NCBI GenBank assembly: GCA_027604665.1 | Contig: JADGIZ010000366.1 | Location: 1-14,931, forward strand | From: Polyrhizophydium stewartii | Lineage: Eukaryota > Chytridiomycota > Chytridiomycetes > Rhizophydiales | Length of the DNA stretch: 14,931 bases | Direction of reading: 5' to 3' | Part shown: positions 8,957-14,931 of the stretch, in pieces | Numbering within the stretch: position 1 is the stretch's first letter | Layout of the letters: every line of letters starts with the position of its first letter | The notes under the pieces: generated by a model | Databases searched by the model: none | What the model was told of the DNA's origin: nothing | Seen by the model: only the letters and a program-made list of their open reading frames with translations | Made by a program: the position numbers and the translations under genes

Positions 8957-10176
8957 ATGTCTTTCTTCCGCTCGTGCATGAACGTCATCGGCCGCATCTG
9001 GCTGGTGCTCATCAACCTGGGCCTGCTGGTCGTGTCGGGCTTCGCCATCACCTCGGGCGTGATGCTGCTGCGCTCGGCCAAGAGCGGCGACTCGGTGTCG
9101 GGCACGCTGGGCACGCTGACGGCGTCCGCCAACACCAAGGACATTGCTGCCTGTGCGTGCGCATGCCCCCGCCCGCCTTGCGCGGCGCCGCCCGCCGCCC
9201 GCGCGAGCTGCCCCTGCCCGGCCGTGGGGGGGCTGCGCTGCGCTGCGCTGCCTTTGCGGGCTGTGCTGCAAACGACGACGGCACGGCCCCTGGCTTGAGC
9301 GGCACCGCCCCGCCGCGCGCTGCTGTGTCCGGGCCGCCCCGCCCGGCCCGCAGAGGCCTGCGCCGGCGGGGGGGGGGGAAGTGCGAGCCAGCGTCGAGCG
9401 GGCAGGCCGCGCCGCGCACCCAGATACCGGCGTGCTGACACCCGCTGCCCCCGCCCCTCTGCACCGCCAGGCGTGCTGGTCTTTGGCTGCTTCTTTGCGC
9501 TCACGGCGATCGCGGGCTGCATTGGCGGCATCTGCGCCGTGTCGTCGTTCCTGTCGTTCTACATTGGCGCCGTGGGCCTTGACCTGCTGATGCTGCTCGG
9601 CCTCGGCGGCTACGCGCTGTGGAAGACGTTCCGCGCCCGCAACGAGTGGATGTCTGTGTCGGTTGACCAGTGGAAGCTGGCCAACGACCAGGACAAGGAC
9701 TTTTTGCAGCAGGCGGTGCGTGCTGCCTCGGGTGCTGCCGCTGCGCTGGCGCGGCTGGATGGACGAGTGCACGGTGCTGACGCTGTCTGCGTGCTTGTGT
9801 GCGCGCATATTTGTGCGTGCGTGGGTATATCTGCATATCTGCGTTGATGATGATGCAGTTCCAGTGCTGTGGCTACATCAAGGGCGACGGCACCGCGTAC
9901 ACTGGTCCCACAAAGTACAATGCCACGTCGACGGTCAACTTTTGCGCCACGGACGCGGCCACGACGACGGGCTGCCACGACCAGGGCTACTCTGTGTACT
10001 CTGGCTTTGCGGTTCTGTTTTTGATTGTCATGGTCGCAGGCGTGATTGTGTGCGGCATCTCGCTTGCCGCGGCCAACACGGCCCGCAGAAAGCGCGAGCT
10101 GCTCCAGCGCGGCTTCCAGGCTGCCGGCCGCCGCGAGGTTGGCCCCAGCGGCGTCAAGCAGCCCCTGATGGCTTGA
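8957..10176 (+). CDS. Tetraspanin family membrane protein, 3 exons
   Basis: Exons 8957-9152, 9471-9715 and 9859-10176 join to 252 aa. Tetraspanins span the membrane four times and organise protein assemblies; no specific partner can be read here. Membrane segments are about 14-38, 66-88, 95-116 and 197-219. The large extracellular loop (about 117-196) carries the hallmark CCG motif (150-152), with further cysteines at 176 and 186 for the two canonical disulfides, and N-linked sequons NAT (168) and NFC (174). The short cytoplasmic tail is basic (ARRKRE) and ends KQPLMA. Exon phases agree (1, then 0) and each junction restores a sensible sequence: IAACVLVF across the first, LQQAFQCCG across the second. 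The length is typical for the family. ATG 8957 follows GCGACC and opens directly before TM1. Confidence 0.88.
9153..9470 (+). other. Intron 1 of the tetraspanin gene (318 nt, very GC-rich)
   Basis: Donor GTGCGT and acceptor CCGCCAG bound the interval; a CTGAC branch-like site lies near 9434. It is far longer than the other introns in this window (54-143 nt) and contains an 11-base G run at 9368-9378 plus many CG-rich segments. Splicing in phase 1 forms a Cys codon and joins the loop after TM1 to TM2. Confidence 0.82.
9716..9858 (+). other. Intron 2 of the tetraspanin gene (143 nt)
   Basis: Donor GTGCGT and acceptor GATGCAG flank a phase-0 intron lying immediately before the codons for FQCCG. 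A CTGAC branch-like site occurs near 9778, and the last 60 nt are TG/TA-rich, unlike the surrounding exons. Removing it places the CCG motif in its normal position in the large extracellular loop. Confidence 0.85.
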
Positions 10177-10476
10177 ACGGCTTTGGATGCCCTGGCGCAG
10201 CTTGCGGCTTGTTGATGCGGACCAGGAAAACAGACGCATCCCTGTCTCCCTTTTCCGCTTTCACGGCGACCCATTCTGCACCTCACTTTCCACTGCGGAC
10301 ACCCCCCACACACCTTTTTTCATAGCCTGCAACAAACGCTCCCGACCATTTTCTTTTTCTTGTGCGATGCCAAGAGTGGGATGTAAACACGGCTGTTTTA
10401 CTCGATGCGAGCGTGCTTGCACAGACGTGCACCAGGCGGGCAGTGAAGCGAGGGAAGAGACGGTGGTGGGGACAGA
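10177..10476. other. Convergent intergenic region, 3' ends of tetraspanin and FGAM synthase genes
   Basis: Both neighbours terminate into this 300-nt interval. It is pyrimidine-rich on the + strand, with a C/A run and T tract near 10300-10322 and a T-rich stretch near 10350-10362. No AATAAA is present on either strand that I can see; AGTAAA on the minus strand near 10400 is a weak candidate signal for the FGAM synthase transcript. No gene was seen. Confidence 0.45.
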
Positions 10477-13400
10477 TCAGGCGCGGTGCTTCTCGACCCA
10501 AAGACGCGCATTGACAAACATGCGCATCCAGGCCGAGTCGTGGCCAAAGCCCGAGCCCACGTCGAGCATGCCAGCGGCCGCCCAGGTGTTGGTGACGCCG
10601 CGGAGGATGCGCTCGGGGTGGGGCATGAGCGCGAGCACGCGGCCGTCGGTGGACGAGACGCCCGCGATGGCGAGGACCGAGCCGTTGGGGTTGGCCGGGT
10701 ACTTTTGGGTTCCGAGCGCGACGGCGCCGTAGTTGTCGACGAACTGGAGTGCGACGCCGTTGGAGGCGACGAGGCGGTCGAGGGCCGCGTCCGGGTCGCC
10801 CGACTCAAACTCTGCGCGGCCCTCGCCGTGCGAGACGGCGATGGGCATGCGCGACCCTTGCATGCCGTCAAAGAAGATGGAGTTGGTGGCGTCCGGGATG
10901 CGCACCATGCACACGCGGCCCTCAAACTGCTCCGACGCGTTGCGCGTGAAGCGCGGCCACGCGCCCGTGCCCGGGATCAGCGCGGCCTCGCCCGCGGCGG
11001 TCGGCGCGTTGGCGAGCGTGGCGAGCATCTGGCAGCCGTTGCAGATGCCGATCGTGAACGTGTCCTGGCGGCGGAAAAAGGCCGCGAGCTCCTGCTTGGC
11101 CGTTGCATTGAGCAGGATCGACTTGGCCCAGCCCGCGCCGGCGCCGAGCACGTCGCCGTAGCTGAAGCCGCCGGGGCACGCCAGGCCCGCGAACCGCTGC
11201 GCGGGGTCCGCGCCATTGAGCCGCACGCGGCCAGCGACAAGATCCGTCATGTGCACGTCGACGCACTCGAACCCGGCGCGGAAAAAGGCCGCGGCCATCT
11301 CGAGGTGGCTGTTGACGCCCTGCTCGCGGACAATGGCGACGCGCGGGCGCGGGGCCGAGGCCGGCGAGGCTGGGATCAGGCTCAGCGACTTGTCCGCGTC
11401 AAACGTGAGCGCAACGTGCAGGCCCGGGTCCTGCGTGTCGAGGATGGCGTCGTACTCGGCCTGCGCGCACGCGGGGTTGTCGCGGCGCTTCTGGATCTGG
11501 TACGACGTGGCCTGCCACTCGCGCTGCCACTGCACGCGCGGCGCAGCGAGCAGCGTGCGGCCGTGCGCAGCAAACGAGATGGTCTGCCGCGGCGACGCGG
11601 TGCGGTCGCGCACGACACCGACCACATGCAGGTGCTCGCGCGGGAAGCCGTGCTCGGCGGCAAGCGCGGCAAGGCGGGGCACGTCACTGGTGCGCACCTG
11701 CACCACCGCGCCGAGCTCCTCGTTGAAGAGCGCCGCGGCGATGCGCGCGTCGTCGGCGTCGGCGGCAACGAGCGCCGACACGTCAATGTCTGCGCCAACG
11801 TGGCCAGCAAAGCACATCTCGGCGACGGTCACAAACAGGCCACCGTCCGAGCGGTCGTGGTAGGCGAGCAGGAGCGGGTCCGCGAGCGAGCGACCGGCCT
11901 GCACGACGCGCCAGAACGCCGCAAGCAGATCCGCGTCCTCGACGTCGGGCGCCTCGTTGCCGATCTGGTTGTACACCTGCGCGAGGCAGCTGCCGCCAAG
12001 GCGCTGCTTGCCGCGCGCGAGATCAAGGAGCACGAGGCTGGTCGGCTCTCGGTTGGGCAGCACGCGCAGCTGCGGGGTCAGCGTCAGGCGCGCGTCGCCC
12101 ACGGGGCCAAAGGCCGTGATGATGAGTGACAGCGGGGCCGTGACGGCGTGCTCGGCGCCGTCTGCGGGGTCGGTCCACTTGGTCTTCATGGACATGGAGT
12201 CCTTGCCAACGGGCACCGTGAGGCCGAGCTTGGGGCACAGATCGAGGCCGACGGCCTTGACGGCCTCGTACAGGCTGGCGCCTTCGCCCGGGTGCGATGC
12301 GGCCGACATCCAGTTGGCGCTCATGCGCACGGTGCCGAGATCGGGCACATGCGCCGAGGCGAGGTTGGTGAGGGACTCGGCAACGGCCATGCGGGCCGAC
12401 GCGGCGGCCGAGACAAGCGCAAGAGGCGTGCGCTCGCCCATGGCCATGGCCTGGCCCGAGTACTCGGTCGAGTCGTGCGACGAGAGCACGACGGACGCGT
12501 CGGCAACGGGGGTCTGCCACGGGCCGACGAGCTGGTCACGCGCAACAAGGCCCGTGACGCAGCGGTCGCCGATCGTGATCAGGAACGACTTGGATGCGAC
12601 CGTGGGCAGCGCAAGCAGGCGCGACGCCATCTCGCCGAGCGGGCGGCCTGCGAGGGCGACTGGCGAGCGCGGCGGGCGGGCCGTCTCGGCGACGCGGTGC
12701 ATCTTGGGCGGCTTGCCAAAGAGCGTCGACATGGGCAGGTCGATGGGCGTGGTGCCGAGCAGCGAGTCGACCAGCACCAGACGCTTCTCGGCGGTGGCCT
12801 TGCCGACAACGGCGAACGGGCAGCGCTCGCGCGCAGCGATGGCGCGGAAGAGCTCGAGGTGCTCTGGGGCAACGGCAAGCACGTAGCGCTCCTGCGACTC
12901 GTTGCACCAGATCTCCATGGGGCTCATGCGCGGGTCGTCGCACGGCACGTCACGCAGCTGGAAGACGGCGCCAAGGTCCGAGTCGTGCACGAGCTCAGGG
13001 AGAGCGTTGGACAGGCCGCCGGCGCCAACGTCGTGGATGGCGATGATGGGGTTGGCGTCGCCGAGTCCCGTGCACGAGTCGACGACCATCTGCGCGCGGC
13101 GCTGCATCTCGGGGTTGTCGCGCTGCACCGACGCAAAGTCGAGCTCGGCAGACGACTGGCCCGATGCCATGGACGACGCGGCGCCGCCGCCGAGACCAAT
13201 GAGCATGGCGGGGCCGCCGAGCACGATGAGGTGAGCGCCGGGCGGGATCGGGCGCTTGTTGATGTGCATGGGGCGAACAGTGCCCATGCCGCCGGCAATC
13301 ATGATGGGCTTGTGGTAGCCGCGCCACTCGGGCTCGCCGCTCGGGCCGGGGACCTGCTCGAGGAAGGTGCGGAAGTAGCCGTTGATGCCTGGGCGGCCAA

Positions 13401-14730
13401 ACTCGTTGTTGAATGCGGCGCCGCCGAGCGGGGCCTGGATCATGATGTCGAGGGCCGAGGCAATGTGGGCGGGGCGGCCGACGGGCTTTGCGTGCGCAGT
13501 CTCCCAGGGCTGCTCAAAGCCCGGGATGTTGAGGTTGGAGACGGTGAAGCCCGTGAGGCCGGCCTTGGTCTTGGAGCCCTGGCCGACGGCGGCCTCGTCG
13601 CGGATCTCTCCGCCCGAGCCCGTGGCGGCGCCGGGGAAGGGCGACACGGCGGTCGGGTGGTTGTGGGTCTCGACCTTGGCGAGCGTGTGGATGGGCTCGA
13701 CCGAAGACTCATACAGCTTGGTGGTTGGGTTGAACGCAAAGCGCACGGCGGCGGGGCCCTCGAGCACGGCGGCGTTGTCCGAGTATGCGGACAGGATGTG
13801 CTGCGGGTGCAGGCGATAAGTGTTTTTGACCATGGCAAAGAGCGACGTCTCGTGGTGGACGCCGTCGATGGTCCAGGTTGCGCCAAAGATCTTGTGGCGG
13901 CAGTGCTCCGAGTTGACCTGGGCGAACATCATGAGCTCGACATCGGTTGGGTTGCGCGGGCCGGCCCACGACGAGCCGTCTGCGGGGCGCAGGAAGGCGT
14001 CGACAAGATAGTCGATCTCGTCGTCGGCGAGAGCAAGACCCCACTCGACGTTGGCCTTGGCGAGCACATCGCGCGGCGAGGCGGCCTTGCCGGCGGCGGA
14101 GGCAGCAGCGGCAGCAGCGGCAGCAGCGGCAGCAGCAGCCAGATCGACGTGCTTGAGCGGGCGGGGCGAGCCGGCGGCAAAGAGCACGGCCTCGGCCGGC
14201 ACGGCGTCAAAGACCGAGTGCATCATGCGGTCGTGCACGAGCGGCAGCAGGGCGTCGCGCAGGCGGGCGGGCAGATCGGCGCCGCGGGCGACGGCGGGGA
14301 CCTCGACAAAGAAGGCCGTTGCACGCTCGATGCGAGCGACCTTGGCGGCGAGGCCGCAGATGCGGGCAATGTCGGTTGCCTTGGACGACCACGGCGAGAT
14401 GGTGCCTGGGCGCGGGGTGACAAAGAGCAGGCGCCACGGGTGCGGCAGGTCGGCGGAGCGGGTCTGGCGCACGAGGGCGTCCTTGAGGGCGGCGTCGTGC
14501 GGCGTGAAGGTGTTGGCGGCGCGAGTGCCGTAGGCCAGCAACTGCTCGAGCGTGCGTGTGTCGGCGTCAGTGAGCACGGCGCCCGGCGCGGGCTGGACCA
14601 GATGCACGTGGAAGGCGCGCAGATCCGTGACGGCGTGGTCGCTGGCGTCGGCCAGGCGGGCGGCAATGTCCTGCAGCAGGCGGTCCCTGCGGAAGTCGGA
14701 CAGGGCGAGCGAGCCGGGCAGCACGAGCAT
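10477..14730 (-). CDS. ADE6: Phosphoribosylformylglycinamidine (FGAM) synthase, intronless
   Basis: This enzyme performs the fourth step of purine synthesis: FGAR plus glutamine plus ATP gives FGAM, in the cytosol. At 1417 aa it is the large single-chain form, slightly longer than yeast Ade6. An N-terminal PurS-like region ([11 protein letters not shown], about 5-160) precedes two tandem AIRS-type synthetase halves, with [11 protein letters not shown] (272-282), [16 protein letters not shown] from 352 and the DRSDGGL motif in the second half. The C-terminal class I glutamine amidotransferase (about 1128-1417) has the nucleophile Cys1230 in GICNGCQM and His1371/Glu1373 in MPHPE. All catalytic residues are present. 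An insert of 13 consecutive alanines at 198-210 lies in the linker between N-terminal region and synthetase. ATG 14730 has A at -3 and aligns with the usual family start. The symbol follows yeast usage. Confidence 0.97.
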   Translation of the reverse strand: MLVLPGSLALSDFRRDRLLQDIAARLADASDHAVTDLRAFHVHLVQPAPGAVLTDADTRTLEQLLAYGTRAANTFTPHDAALKDALVRQTRSADLPHPWRLLFVTPRPGTISPWSSKATDIARICGLAAKVARIERATAFFVEVPAVARGADLPARLRDALLPLVHDRMMHSVFDAVPAEAVLFAAGSPRPLKHVDLAAAAAAAAAAAAASAAGKAASPRDVLAKANVEWGLALADDEIDYLVDAFLRPADGSSWAGPRNPTDVELMMFAQVNSEHCRHKIFGATWTIDGVHHETSLFAMVKNTYRLHPQHILSAYSDNAAVLEGPAAVRFAFNPTTKLYESSVEPIHTLAKVETHNHPTAVSPFPGAATGSGGEIRDEAAVGQGSKTKAGLTGFTVSNLNIPGFEQPWETAHAKPVGRPAHIASALDIMIQAPLGGAAFNNEFGRPGINGYFRTFLEQVPGPSGEPEWRGYHKPIMIAGGMGTVRPMHINKRPIPPGAHLIVLGGPAMLIGLGGGAASSMASGQSSAELDFASVQRDNPEMQRRAQMVVDSCTGLGDANPIIAIHDVGAGGLSNALPELVHDSDLGAVFQLRDVPCDDPRMSPMEIWCNESQERYVLAVAPEHLELFRAIAARERCPFAVVGKATAEKRLVLVDSLLGTTPIDLPMSTLFGKPPKMHRVAETARPPRSPVALAGRPLGEMASRLLALPTVASKSFLITIGDRCVTGLVARDQLVGPWQTPVADASVVLSSHDSTEYSGQAMAMGERTPLALVSAAASARMAVAESLTNLASAHVPDLGTVRMSANWMSAASHPGEGASLYEAVKAVGLDLCPKLGLTVPVGKDSMSMKTKWTDPADGAEHAVTAPLSLIITAFGPVGDARLTLTPQLRVLPNREPTSLVLLDLARGKQRLGGSCLAQVYNQIGNEAPDVEDADLLAAFWRVVQAGRSLADPLLLAYHDRSDGGLFVTVAEMCFAGHVGADIDVSALVAADADDARIAAALFNEELGAVVQVRTSDVPRLAALAAEHGFPREHLHVVGVVRDRTASPRQTISFAAHGRTLLAAPRVQWQREWQATSYQIQKRRDNPACAQAEYDAILDTQDPGLHVALTFDADKSLSLIPASPASAPRPRVAIVREQGVNSHLEMAAAFFRAGFECVDVHMTDLVAGRVRLNGADPAQRFAGLACPGGFSYGDVLGAGAGWAKSILLNATAKQELAAFFRRQDTFTIGICNGCQMLATLANAPTAAGEAALIPGTGAWPRFTRNASEQFEGRVCMVRIPDATNSIFFDGMQGSRMPIAVSHGEGRAEFESGDPDAALDRLVASNGVALQFVDNYGAVALGTQKYPANPNGSVLAIAGVSSTDGRVLALMPHPERILRGVTNTWAAAGMLDVGSGFGHDSAWMRMFVNARLWVEKHRA
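14101..14139 (-). repeat. GCN trinucleotide repeat encoding 13 alanines in FGAM synthase
   Basis: Thirteen in-frame alanine codons (GCT/GCC/GCA/GCG mixtures; on the + strand, GCAGCAGCG units) encode residues 198-210. A Ser and more Ala follow. The tract is in a linker, so it probably does not disturb catalysis. The repeated unit makes slippage-driven length change likely. Confidence 0.9.
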
Positions 14731-14931
14731 GGTTGCGCTGGAGGTGATGGCATCGCGTCAGCGGGGTTGGACGCAGCAGGCGGCGATGCGCAGGCGGCGC
14801 GCGAGGCTGGCCGGCACGGCGGGCAGATATCCGTGTGCATGCAGGCGTGCGGGCGGGCAGTCGGGCAGGCACGCGGCGGCACGCACGGGCGGGCGAGGGC
14901 GAGGGCTAGGCGAGGCGGGGCGGGCGAGGCG
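14731..14931 (-). promoter_or_regulatory. Upstream flank of the FGAM synthase gene
   Basis: This is the sequence 5' of the minus-strand start codon at 14730 and so should include its 5' untranslated region and at least part of its promoter. It is GC-rich, with imperfect GGGCGAGGC-like repeats at the window edge (about 14885-14931). No defined element is recognised. Confidence 0.4.

Noticed and set aside
7382..9808. Minus-strand open frame of about 800 codons opposite the orphan and tetraspanin genes
   Set aside because: It is an antisense shadow of GC-rich coding sequence: low-complexity Arg/Ser/Pro/Ala composition and no domain. It crosses introns and intergenic DNA without change of character.
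10486..12129. Forward-strand open frame of about 547 codons opposite FGAM synthase
   Set aside because: The minus strand encodes a complete, conserved enzyme. The forward frame is an Arg/Ala/Val/Gly-rich mirror of it.
10477..14730. Bacterial contamination, because the FGAM synthase gene has no intron
   Set aside because: The large single-chain form also occurs in fungi and animals. Base composition and the Ala repeat match neighbouring intron-bearing genes, and the N-terminus resembles the fungal start.

Overview
This window is nuclear DNA from a GC-rich eukaryote, most likely a fungus. Spliceosomal introns with GTGCGT/GTGAGT donors, CTGAC-type branch sites and CAG acceptors cut most of the genes. 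Two genes encode conserved eukaryotic housekeeping proteins: the mitochondrial ATP synthase beta subunit and a single-chain FGAM synthase. A kinase fused to leucine-rich repeats would be unusual in yeasts and moulds but fits a zoosporic (chytrid-like) fungus. That lineage guess is inference; no rRNA or other marker is present.

Layout. On the + strand, positions about 235-1925 hold atp2, with one clear intron at 576-652; its 5' end (mitochondrial presequence) is uncertain. Positions 1926-2634 form a convergent interval with one unrecognised + strand ORF (2028-2489) and an AATAAA at its end. On the - strand, 7019-2635 is one large gene that I reconstruct as 20 exons. It runs from an alanine-rich helical N-terminal domain, through a complete TKL-type protein kinase domain, to 16 leucine-rich repeats plus a degenerate last one. 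Each repeat sits in its own phase-2 exon, almost all exactly 69 nt long. Divergent from it on the + strand is an unrecognised protein of 441 aa (7389-8714) with a polyalanine N-terminus. Next come a three-exon tetraspanin (+, 8957-10176) and, convergent with it, an intronless FGAM synthase gene (-, 14730-10477) of 1417 aa.

The genes do not form a pathway: ATP synthesis, purine synthesis, a membrane scaffold and a putative receptor-like kinase are simply neighbours. The item most worth attention is the kinase-LRR gene. Its domain order (possible MLKL/HeLo-like helical bundle, then kinase, then LRR sensor) and its one-repeat-per-exon structure suggest an intracellular recognition protein whose repeat number could change by exon gain, loss or skipping. 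One of its introns uses a GC donor. Another lacks a usable AG at the expected place but is frame-neutral and stop-free if retained.

The long ORFs opposite or out of frame with these genes are shadows of high GC content and are not annotated.
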